Shown here one piece after another: positions 36,972 to 43,869 of a stretch of 43,869 nucleotides of DNA. How positions within the stretch are numbered: position 1 is the stretch's first letter; every line of letters begins with the position of its first letter. The stretch comes from a virus. The stretch spans positions 1 to 43,869 of the IMG/VR virus record IMGVR_UViG_3300027903_000003, one strand, 5' to 3'. The position numbers and the translations under genes are program-made. The notes beneath the pieces are model-generated. The model searched no databases and had not been told where the DNA came from. It worked only from the letters and a program-made list of their open reading frames with translations.

Positions 36972-39724
36972 TGCGGGCCTCCATATCGTTGCTCCTGCCC
37001 ACCGTCTTTAGCACGTTCACGATCGATGTTCCTACCGACCAGCGATGAAGGCGTAACAAGCTGGCCTTGAGTCGAAGGGTCAGGCCCCCTTCCCTGCGGC
37101 GCCCCACTCCGCACGCCTTGTGCCAGGATGAACTGCTGCAACACGCTCATGGTACTGCGGGCGCGCACCGGATCGACGCGGACTTCATCGGCCAGCAGGT
37201 GCAGAATGCGCGGGTGGTCGGCAACCCAGCCGGCAATCTGCTTGGTTATGTACTTGCTAACCGCAAGCGGATTCAGCCACAGACCGCCTTTGATGCTGGC
37301 CGCGGCAAGCGATGTGCCCATGTCACTTGACGCCGATTCAGGAAACAGAAAACGCGCTTCCTTGGCCAGCATCCGCATATCATCGGCCAGTCCACCGGGA
37401 AATAGAAGTTCCTGCTGGCGCGGCGTAAATGCCCGCAACGCGCGGTCGATCGCTTCGCCCGCAATGGTCTTGTCAAGCGATTTGCGCTGGATGATCGACG
37501 ACGCAAAGAGTTTCTGCATCGCGTGGCGGCGGATTGTCTGCCACGCGGGCGATCTTTCTCCGAGCGTGTGTGCAGCGGCTTCTGTGACTGCTTCTCGTCC
37601 CGGCCGGGTAATTTGCGCCAGCGCGGCATCGACTTTCATCGGTGAGTTGGATACGAGTCCACCGAGCGGATTCTGCTGGACGAAGATATCGGCCGCTTGC
37701 CGTGCCGCCACGGCTTCGCGCAGGAGCTGCGTGATGTCGGTCGGATCGCGCAGCGCCGTCGCATCTACGCGACCGTCGAACGCAGCCAACTGTGTGGCAT
37801 AAAGTCGCAGTTCTGCCAGCGTATCGGGCGGATAGGTAGCGGCAAGCAAGCGGTGCCGCTGGTCCAGCAGTTTTATCAGGCTCTGGCCATCGACCACCAT
37901 CATGCTGCGATCGTTCCACGTCGCGGCCTGATGTAGCATGGCATTGAGATCGGCCTGCACCACCCGGCGCCGCATGTCCACAGGCAGCATGGTCAGAACT
38001 TCGCGCGCGAGGTTCACGTTGTCCGGCGTCATGAACAGGCGCGTGACGGTTCCCGGTTCGGGCACGATCCCGGATCGCAGCTCCTGCACGACGCGATTTA
38101 TGCTCCTGTTGTTGAACCTGCGGATGCCTTCGCGATACAGCGTGTCGACCCGGCGCAGCGACTGCGCTGCCTGCTGCCCCGTAGTCCCTTCGGCACTCTG
38201 CATCGCCCGGTCGACTGCCCCGGCCATGAGACGGTAGTGATGCGGCGTGATCCCTTGCGCTGCCACATCGGATATCTCGCCATGCTCCCGGAACACGGTA
38301 CGCAGCGCATGAGCCTGCTCAAAAGTGAACGGCTCGTTTCTTCCTACCAGTCCGCGAATGATTGGCGGTACAGCCTGGGGAGGCAGAAGACTGACGATCT
38401 GGCGAGCCTGCTGATCGATAGAAACGGGAGGTACTATAGGGGTGTCGCCGGTCATGCGATCAACAGCCCGGTAGGCGTCGGACATCTCGCGTCCGAACTG
38501 CCGGCGGCGCGTCACGATCGCGTCTGCAACACTTTGCCCCAAGCTGGCCGGCGCGCGCGACAGGCTCTCCAGCACGCGCGTATGGTGATTCAGCTGCCGT
38601 TCAGCTTCATCGCGCGATGTGTTGGCAGTCTGTACCAGTCCTTGGTGCGCCCGCTGCGCTTCGCTGGTTATCGCCTCCCCAGCCGTCCGTGCCGACATCC
38701 TGGCCGATGTGTCGCCAACCTCGTTCATGAACTGCTCGACTTGAGGCGGCGCCAATCCCTCGTTGGTCAAGACACTGCGCATGCGACTGTTGAGGTAAAG
38801 GATGTTTTTCTGCTCAGCAGCACTGCCTCCAGGACCGGACAGGATATCACGCAGCTGCCGCTTGTACTCTAGCGAAGTCGCCCCGGGCGCGTAGGAACCG
38901 ATCGGCGGCACGGCGCCGCCGGCAGACAGGTCCCTGGCCATCATGCTACTGGACGGCGTGACGCCGCTGAATCTCTGCAGTGCACGCTGCAATGGTGCTT
39001 TGAGCGTCCGTACGGCTGGACCGGCACCCTGCAAAACACCCGCGATCGACCCTTCAGTAGCCATGCTACCAACGACTTCGGCAGGCTTCTGGGCAAACGT
39101 GCCCATCGCCCATTTCGTAAGCTGGTCAAGGCCCTTGCCGGCCGCCGCCCCGGCCATGGCGCCCGGGATACCGCCGCCAGCGGGGAAAACCACTTCGCCC
39201 CCGACGGCGCCCAGCGTGGCGCCAGCGGTTGCGAAAGGCGAGGCCACTATTCCAGAGAAGAAATTCCTGAGCCCGCCGCTCAACCCCTTGGGCAGAACAG
39301 CGACCCGACGACTGGTCGTTTCCAACGGCATGCCATGGTGACGGGCTGCAATTTGCTCGAGCGAACCTGCTTTGGAACTTGGCACGTCTTGCCTGACCCA
39401 CCACTGGTCGAAGCGGTCCTGGCCGAAATTTCCCCGGCCATATGTGCGCTCAAGCGTCTTGTAGGCTTCCGTGGGATTTTGCGCGCCTTGCAGCTGCGCG
39501 CGCACGGAAAAAGGCGCCCCGGTACTGTAATCGATATCAGCCTCTTCCTTTTGAATCAGTTGCCGGCCACGATCGAGCAGCTTGTTTTCGACGTCCGGGT
39601 CGGATGAAGCCGGCCGGTCGGAAAGAATTTCCCAGCTACCCGCACCTGTCTGTGGAGAAGCTGGCTGAACAGGCGCCTGAAAACCCCTGGCAGGACGATC
39701 GGAGAGGATTTCCCACTCGGCCAT
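36968..39724 (-). CDS. Large internal virion/ejection protein
   Basis: 918 residues from ATG at 39724 (TGATG overlap with the double-HTH gene). N-terminus has two WEILSDRPA repeats (about 3-11 and 31-39), a hydrophobic glycine-rich helix GATLGAVGGEVVFPAGGGIPGAMAGAAAGKG (split over about 167-197) that could insert in a membrane, then long helices. Length, helicity and position after the tail genes fit a podophage ejection protein that enters the host envelope with DNA. No transglycosylase motif seen. Confidence 0.75.
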   Translation of the reverse strand: MAEWEILSDRPARGFQAPVQPASPQTGAGSWEILSDRPASSDPDVENKLLDRGRQLIQKEEADIDYSTGAPFSVRAQLQGAQNPTEAYKTLERTYGRGNFGQDRFDQWWVRQDVPSSKAGSLEQIAARHHGMPLETTSRRVAVLPKGLSGGLRNFFSGIVASPFATAGATLGAVGGEVVFPAGGGIPGAMAGAAAGKGLDQLTKWAMGTFAQKPAEVVGSMATEGSIAGVLQGAGPAVRTLKAPLQRALQRFSGVTPSSSMMARDLSAGGAVPPIGSYAPGATSLEYKRQLRDILSGPGGSAAEQKNILYLNSRMRSVLTNEGLAPPQVEQFMNEVGDTSARMSARTAGEAITSEAQRAHQGLVQTANTSRDEAERQLNHHTRVLESLSRAPASLGQSVADAIVTRRRQFGREMSDAYRAVDRMTGDTPIVPPVSIDQQARQIVSLLPPQAVPPIIRGLVGRNEPFTFEQAHALRTVFREHGEISDVAAQGITPHHYRLMAGAVDRAMQSAEGTTGQQAAQSLRRVDTLYREGIRRFNNRSINRVVQELRSGIVPEPGTVTRLFMTPDNVNLAREVLTMLPVDMRRRVVQADLNAMLHQAATWNDRSMMVVDGQSLIKLLDQRHRLLAATYPPDTLAELRLYATQLAAFDGRVDATALRDPTDITQLLREAVAARQAADIFVQQNPLGGLVSNSPMKVDAALAQITRPGREAVTEAAAHTLGERSPAWQTIRRHAMQKLFASSIIQRKSLDKTIAGEAIDRALRAFTPRQQELLFPGGLADDMRMLAKEARFLFPESASSDMGTSLAAASIKGGLWLNPLAVSKYITKQIAGWVADHPRILHLLADEVRVDPVRARSTMSVLQQFILAQGVRSGAPQGRGPDPSTQGQLVTPSSLVGRNIDRERAKDGGQEQRYGGPQ

Positions 39725-40302
39725 CACTTATCTCCAAATATTTTCAGGAATCGGGCTAATTCGGCAGGATCGATGTCTTCGGGTAATTGCATGGATTTCA
39801 GTTGCGGTAATGAGGGCGTGCGTTCCTGGCTGGCTCTATAGCCAAACGGCGTATTCTGACTTTGCAGTCCCAGAACCCTCGCCCTGCCAGCGATTGCACC
39901 CCGAGAGGTTCCCATGGTGCGCGCCGCCTCGTTGTAGCTCCAGCCCTGACCGAGTAACTTTGTCAGTTGCGTATCGGTTTTATCAGTCCAAAATGGGGGT
40001 TCTGCTACGTCGCCTGAAGTTCGTTGGCGCGGATTATTTTGCCGCCAGACGCGACCAGCTACTGCTTCCCGGCTGATCCCCAGCTCGTCAGCTATATCCG
40101 CAAAACTCTTCCCCTCAGAGCGCATTTGCGTAAGACGGCTGGCTTTTTCAGGATTAGCCCATGCGCTGAGAGGTCTATTGACTCCCCGAGCCATCCCTCC
40201 AAAATTGAAGGCGCTGGCCTGTTCTATGTTTTTGGCAAGTATGTCCGGATTGCGAAGAAGCTCACGCAGATAGTCGGCGGGCTTGGTTCCAGGCAGATGC
40301 AC
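39724..40302 (-). CDS. Protein with two GcrA-like helix-turn-helix motifs in the ejection operon
   Basis: 192 residues, GTG start at 40302 with no clear ribosome site. Motif 1: SRLTQMRSEGKSFADIADEL (55-74) then GISREAVAGRVWR. Motif 2: FWTDKTDTQLTKLLGQGWSY (104-123) then GTSRGAIAGRARVLGL. Both follow GcrA's N-terminal motif, including the W-T-D-E/K start and the A-I/V-x-G-R turn, and GcrA binds sigma70 and methylated promoters in alphaproteobacteria. The C-terminal helix (PEDIDPAELARFLKIFG) is separate. Lying between two ejection genes it may be a virion-carried regulator or DNA-binding structural protein. Confidence 0.72.
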   Translation of the reverse strand: MHLPGTKPADYLRELLRNPDILAKNIEQASAFNFGGMARGVNRPLSAWANPEKASRLTQMRSEGKSFADIADELGISREAVAGRVWRQNNPRQRTSGDVAEPPFWTDKTDTQLTKLLGQGWSYNEAARTMGTSRGAIAGRARVLGLQSQNTPFGYRASQERTPSLPQLKSMQLPEDIDPAELARFLKIFGDK

Positions 40303-40333
40303 CGGGTCATATCGCGAAAGGCTGTCCGACCTG

Positions 40334-42031
40334 TCAGGGACCTGGAAATTGCTGTTGTGGGGGTGGCCCTCCTTCAGAACCCCCCTCAGCGCCTCGAACT
40401 TCTACAGGCTCGCCATTGCGCAGAATCCATGTGTGCGTGCTGCCATCGGGATGCCGTATGGTCCGCTCTCTTCCTTCCGCAAGCTTGTCGATCGGTGGAG
40501 GCTCCACCGGCTGCTGGCTACTTCTTTGCGCCGGTCGTCCACTGACTGCGCCAGCAGGCGCTTTCGATTGAATGACTTGCTTGAGATACTGCAACGAGTC
40601 GATCGCAGCTTTCGGGTCGGTAAAAGTGCTCAAGCCCCGCACGATTTTGTCGATTTGCGCGCGTTCTTCGGCACTGATGCGGCCGACGCCGGCAAGCAGG
40701 CGCGGAACCTGTGCTTGCAAGGTACGCACCTTGCTCTCAAACACTGTCGCCCGCGTCTCACCTTCCTGCCCGATAGCGCCTTGCCCCCACTCTTTCCAGC
40801 GGTTGAGCATTCCCTGCACACCGGTAACCGTAGTGCCACCTTTCTGGCTGTCCGTAATATCGGAAATGACACTATCGATCTGGTCGATGGCCGATTTACC
40901 TGCCACAATCCCAGGTGCCTGTTTGGCAGCAATGCCAGTTTGCTGGCGTTCAGCCGCAGCGCCAATCGCCTTGTCCTGCCTCGCACCTGCGGCCTCAATC
41001 CCTCGTTCCTGCCGTGTCCCCGCGGCACCAATCCCGCGCTCCTGCCGCGTTGTGCGTCCCTCTTCGAGAAACTCTGTCAGTTCCTTTCGAGCCTGCGCAT
41101 TCATGCCGGCGATCTCTTTGCGCGCCTGCGCGGACAGCTCGGCACGCTGTTCCCGCCCGGCTTCCAGCCTGTCGGCGATCTCCAGTCTGGTCTGCGCTGA
41201 CAGCTGGCCAAGCGTCGTTCGCGTCGCTGCCGACAATTCGGCGCGCTGTTCGCGGCCAGCTTCAGCCTCGCGACGCAGGTCCGCGGCCAGCTCGGCGCGG
41301 TAATTGCGCCCCGTTTCCTGCTGTCCCGCGATAGCCCCGCGCTGCCCGATTTGCAACCCCAGCAACTGGTTGTGCTCGCGCCGCAACTCAAGCTCGACAT
41401 TCCTCCAATTCTGCTGGGACTCTGCATTCATGAGCGGCATGGCCTTGCTGATCGCTGCGGCAAGGCCGGCATCGGAGATGTTCGGGTTTGCCGCCGCAAT
41501 CTTGCGGCCGATGTCTATCCACATCGACCCAGGCCCAGACGTCATACCGCCGCCCATGCCCTGGGAAGGACCTTGCAGCCGTCCCTGGGGTGACATAGGC
41601 GGGGCACCAGCCGGGGGTGCGGCGCCGCCCGGCGGGCCTCCAAAACCACCTGGAGGGATAATCGGACCTGTCAAATTCTGCGGCTGTCCAGCCAGCATGC
41701 CAGGATTGACCATACCTGGAGACGGCCCGCCGGGCATTGGCTGAGCATTGGGCATGGTCATCTGAGGGGGCTGAGACCCTCCCCCAGGCGCTTGCCCTGG
41801 CGGCTGGAACATCGACGGGGGTGGTCCGCCCATCGGCTGCGTACCGGGCGTAGGACCTCCGGGCATCGGCTGCGCACCAGGGAGCATTCCCGGTGCGCCT
41901 ACACCCCGCAGCCACTTCCCGAATCCAGATGCCCCTTCAGCCTCGATCTCAAGATTCCGCCGCCGCCAGTAGTCGGCAGCGCCCTGATCGTAGCCCTCCC
42001 CGACAAATGCCAGTCCGCCGAATCCCGCCAT
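40334..42031 (-). CDS. Internal virion protein with Gly/Pro-rich arm and repeated helical units
   Basis: 565 residues. Residues about 45-165 are Pro/Gly/Met-rich, disordered (PGAQPMPGGPTPGTQPMGG). The middle contains near-repeats GREQRAELSA (nucleotides around 41128-41175 and 41230-41275) and a periodic G-I-x-A-A-x-x-R-Q segment (around 40955-41060), giving a long polar coiled coil. The C-terminus is helical then acidic. This architecture is typical of ejection or DNA-injection proteins. Its ATG is 3 nt from the next upstream gene's stop region. Confidence 0.7.
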   Translation of the reverse strand: MAGFGGLAFVGEGYDQGAADYWRRRNLEIEAEGASGFGKWLRGVGAPGMLPGAQPMPGGPTPGTQPMGGPPPSMFQPPGQAPGGGSQPPQMTMPNAQPMPGGPSPGMVNPGMLAGQPQNLTGPIIPPGGFGGPPGGAAPPAGAPPMSPQGRLQGPSQGMGGGMTSGPGSMWIDIGRKIAAANPNISDAGLAAAISKAMPLMNAESQQNWRNVELELRREHNQLLGLQIGQRGAIAGQQETGRNYRAELAADLRREAEAGREQRAELSAATRTTLGQLSAQTRLEIADRLEAGREQRAELSAQARKEIAGMNAQARKELTEFLEEGRTTRQERGIGAAGTRQERGIEAAGARQDKAIGAAAERQQTGIAAKQAPGIVAGKSAIDQIDSVISDITDSQKGGTTVTGVQGMLNRWKEWGQGAIGQEGETRATVFESKVRTLQAQVPRLLAGVGRISAEERAQIDKIVRGLSTFTDPKAAIDSLQYLKQVIQSKAPAGAVSGRPAQRSSQQPVEPPPIDKLAEGRERTIRHPDGSTHTWILRNGEPVEVRGAEGGSEGGPPPQQQFPGP

Positions 42032-42034
42032 GGA

Positions 42035-43006
42035 TTACCACGCGCCTGCCAATGGAGTTGCCGCACCGCCGCCCCAGCCGCTGAAGGCATCGCCCCAGCC
42101 GGAACCGCCCATGCCCCACTGCTTGCCCCAAGGTGTCTGCCCCATACCGTACATCGACCCGCCGAGCGCCTGACCGTACTGCTGGTTCTGTCTAAACTGC
42201 TGCTGTTGCTGCGCCAACGCGAGTTGCGCGGTCTGATTGTTGGCGCTCTGCTGCTGCGTACCGGCCTGGATGTAGTTGAGGTAGTCCTGGATCTGCTGTT
42301 GACCGAGTCCCTGCCCCTGACCAGCGAGTCCGAGAAGCTGACTGAGCGCCTGATTCTGCCCCTGGCCGATCTGGCCAAAAACCGAGTAGGGCATACCGGC
42401 AGCTTGCAGGAACTGGCCCGGGGCGCCTGCCTGCATGCTGGAGCCCATGCCAATAGCCTGACCACCGCCTTGAAGCGCCTGGAGTTGCCGGCCAAGCTGC
42501 TGATTCTGCCAGTCGATGTTGAAATTGCCCAGCGTCTGGCCTTCGACCCCGGCACCGTAAGGCGTCATGTTGACGCCGCGCGCCTCCAGGCCGGCGCGCA
42601 GCTGTTCCTGTGTTTGCTGAAGCGAGCGGTTATAAAGTGCACTTCGCGGGTCGAAGCCAGTATTGATCGCCTGCCCGCCAAATCCCATGAGCTGCCCGCC
42701 GGCACCGTACTGATTGAGCGCCGCGTTCATGCCGAGCCCGGAGGCCCCACCGGCACCAGATTGGTACATGCTGGCGTAGGGGTTGTAAAATTGCTGTTCA
42801 AATATGTTCTGGGCGAACGGCATCGTTTGCATGCCCAGATCGGTCCAAGGCTGCATCCCCTGGATGCCGCTGAAGGCCCCGCCCGCCGCCGCATCGCGGT
42901 TGGGCATGTTCCATTGCGGGGGGAGCTGAACGTCGGACGCCTTGCCACCGCCGAACATGCCGGCCAGCGCGCTGGCGCCGCCGACGAGTGCCATGGACAT
43001 GCCCAT
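42035..43006 (-). CDS. Gly/Gln-rich internal virion protein
   Basis: 323 residues. N-terminal hydrophobic segment ALVGGASALAGMFGGGK (6-22), then Gln/Gly/Met/Ala-rich helices such as NRSLQQTQEQLRAGLEARG (about 126-144) and QLALAQQQQQFRQNQQYGQ, ending in a Gly/Trp-rich tail (WGMGGSGWGDAFSGWGGG). Similar to small ejection proteins that precede larger ones in podophages. First of the ejection set on the leftward transcript after GNAT. Confidence 0.72.
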   Translation of the reverse strand: MGMSMALVGGASALAGMFGGGKASDVQLPPQWNMPNRDAAAGGAFSGIQGMQPWTDLGMQTMPFAQNIFEQQFYNPYASMYQSGAGGASGLGMNAALNQYGAGGQLMGFGGQAINTGFDPRSALYNRSLQQTQEQLRAGLEARGVNMTPYGAGVEGQTLGNFNIDWQNQQLGRQLQALQGGGQAIGMGSSMQAGAPGQFLQAAGMPYSVFGQIGQGQNQALSQLLGLAGQGQGLGQQQIQDYLNYIQAGTQQQSANNQTAQLALAQQQQQFRQNQQYGQALGGSMYGMGQTPWGKQWGMGGSGWGDAFSGWGGGAATPLAGAW

Positions 43007-43101
43007 CTAAAGTCTCCGTCGCGCTCGATAAACCGGTTTAGGCACACGCATCCAATGTGTCGTGTACACCCACCAGCGATGCCAATGTGCATATTGCCGC
43101 T

Positions 43102-43623
43102 TCACAACCGCCTCCGCATTACGATGTCAGTCGGCTCATAGCCGAGCCGCGCCAGCAGCTTGCCCACCCGGGCGTCCTTGTAGTGCAGCTTGAAGTTGAT
43201 CGTCGTGATCACGACTTCGCGTTCCTTCAAACCGCTCAGGTTTTCCAGAAACATCTTAACAGGTTGCCAGCCTTTGCGGAAGCGAGGGTGCAGCCAGAAC
43301 ATCTCGGTGTGCGCAAAGCGCGTCGAGACATAGTGGTTGTGCGAACCGACCAGATTGAAAATGTACCCGGCCAGTTTGCCGTTGTAGCGCGCCGTCAGGA
43401 TGTGAAGAAGCCCGCGCTCGTCGAGAACGAAATAGTTCTCCCAGTCGGGATCGAGCGGCACAGCGTCCTGATCGTGCGCGATCTCGCGATAGTGCAGCCT
43501 GAAAAGCGGGCACAGTTCTTCCGAAATCGCGATAAAGTGCTCCCAGCGAAAAGTAAGGTCAGGCCGTGCGCGGACCGAGCGACTTGGGACCTTGGCCGAT
43601 GGACGAACGTGTTGCATCATCAT
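43102..43623 (-). CDS. GNAT-fold acetyltransferase-like virion-region protein
   Basis: 173 residues from the first of three ATGs (43623), with GGGAG 5 nt upstream; overlaps the preceding small gene by 65 nt. GNAT pattern: ELCPLFRLHYREIAHDQ (start helix), a strand set LLHILTARYNGKLAGYIF, then FWLHPRFRKGWQPVKMFLENL, where RKGW replaces the acetyl-CoA binding R/Q-x-x-G-x-G/A, and the final LLARLGYEP. GNATs of this type are common just before ejection genes in podophages; substrate unknown. The phosphate-binding loop is degenerate, so catalysis is uncertain. Confidence 0.72.
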   Translation of the reverse strand: MMMQHVRPSAKVPSRSVRARPDLTFRWEHFIAISEELCPLFRLHYREIAHDQDAVPLDPDWENYFVLDERGLLHILTARYNGKLAGYIFNLVGSHNHYVSTRFAHTEMFWLHPRFRKGWQPVKMFLENLSGLKEREVVITTINFKLHYKDARVGKLLARLGYEPTDIVMRRRL

Positions 43624-43765
43624 TGACGCTCCCACCGCCCTTGCCGTCGAAGCCTTTCATCCTGGCCGACGCATCCGGCCACTTGGGCGACTTATTGGTC
43701 AGCCCTTTGTGGAGATCAGTGGTCGTCTGGTTGTTCGACTTACCGGAACCGAATTTGTCGTGCAT
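43559..43765 (-). CDS. Small polar protein after Acb2-like gene
   Basis: 68 residues, Gly/Ser/Lys/Asp-rich and mostly disordered (MHDKFGSGKSNNQTTTDL). GGGAG at the end of the Acb2-like gene lies 6 nt before its ATG, so it is co-translated after it. Its end overlaps the GNAT gene. No family recognised. Confidence 0.65.
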   Translation of the reverse strand: MHDKFGSGKSNNQTTTDLHKGLTNKSPKWPDASARMKGFDGKGGGSVNDDATRSSIGQGPKSLGPRTA

Positions 43766-43768
43766 GGG

Positions 43769-43869
43769 TTACTCCCTTGGGGTGCCATCGGGCTGGCGCG
43801 TAATGGCAACGTTGGCCCACATGGCGTTCGACCGATGCGCGCGCAAGATGAAGGTCTTGTCAGGTCCTT
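43769..43869 (-). CDS. acb2: Second, truncated copy of the Acb2-like 3' end (contig overlap)
   Basis: Bases 43771-43869 repeat 1-99, so this is the same gene as at 1-220, here lacking its 5' part and carrying the TAA stop at 43771-43769. Do not count it as a second gene. Confidence 0.9.
   Translation of the reverse strand, partial: GPDKTFILRAHRSNAMWANVAITRQPDGTPRE
43771..43869. repeat. Right copy of 99-bp terminal direct repeat
   Basis: Identical to 1-99; see the left copy. Closing the circle here restores the Acb2-like gene and its adjacency to the gene at 43765. Confidence 0.95.

Noticed and set aside
43771-43869. Second Acb2-like gene or duplicated regulatory element
   Set aside because: It is the identical contig overlap, not a second locus.

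Overview
The window looks like one complete genome of a lytic, short-tailed (podovirus-type) phage, assembled as a circle. The first 99 bases are repeated exactly at the end (1-99 = 43771-43869), and one small gene reads across the join, so the unique length is about 43,770 bp. The likely host is an alphaproteobacterium, probably of the Bradyrhizobium/Hyphomicrobiales type. The phage carries an outer-membrane beta-barrel gene of the kind common there, a protein with two GcrA-like DNA-binding motifs (GcrA is an alphaproteobacterial cell-cycle regulator), and a small HiPIP-like cysteine protein. This host call is inference from gene families. I see no integrase, excisionase, CI-type repressor, tRNA gene, CRISPR array, insertion sequence or phage RNA polymerase. 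Transcription therefore probably depends on host polymerase, which fits the sigma70-like promoters found.

Layout. Two long divergent gene blocks leave a non-coding, partly AT-rich control region at 18853-19642. That region holds a leftward promoter (TTGACA-17-TATGAA), a rightward promoter (TTGACC-17-TATTAG), several perfect inverted repeats, a TA-run and a cluster of TGTATTAG-type motifs; it is the best candidate for the origin and master switch. Rightward (plus strand, 19643-34939) lie the early/replication genes: small unknown proteins, a DUF932 protein, an HExxE metallopeptidase-like protein, a family A DNA polymerase split into two genes, a Cas4-like PD-(D/E)XK nuclease, MazG, a DNA methyltransferase-like protein, a VRR-NUC nuclease, an SNF2-type helicase, a cysteine-cluster protein, an HTH protein and a primase-polymerase/helicase.

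Leftward (minus strand, 18852 down to 1, then through the join and on from 43765 to 34917) lie the virion and lysis genes. They run: degenerate endonuclease-VII-like protein, KTSC protein, large terminase, portal, two small membrane/exported proteins, endolysin, holin, outer-membrane barrel, spanin-like protein, scaffold, N4-gp56-type capsid, connector proteins, P22 gp4-like and gp10-like tail proteins, three tail proteins with Sec signal peptides, an Acb2-like cyclic-nucleotide sponge, GNAT, three ejection-type proteins with a double-GcrA-HTH protein among them, the HiPIP-like protein and a PurD-like ATP-grasp enzyme. A terminator with a UUCG loop follows the barrel gene, and a fresh promoter precedes scaffold/capsid. 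The two blocks converge and overlap by 23 bp at 34917-34939.

Most noteworthy: the Acb2-like anti-CBASS candidate across the join; the polymerase split exactly before motif A; a 12-bp RNA hairpin that buries the ribosome-binding site of the Cas4-like gene; the phage-borne outer-membrane barrel with its own terminator; the double GcrA-like protein inside the ejection operon; and the repeat-rich control region. No small terminase subunit was recognised.
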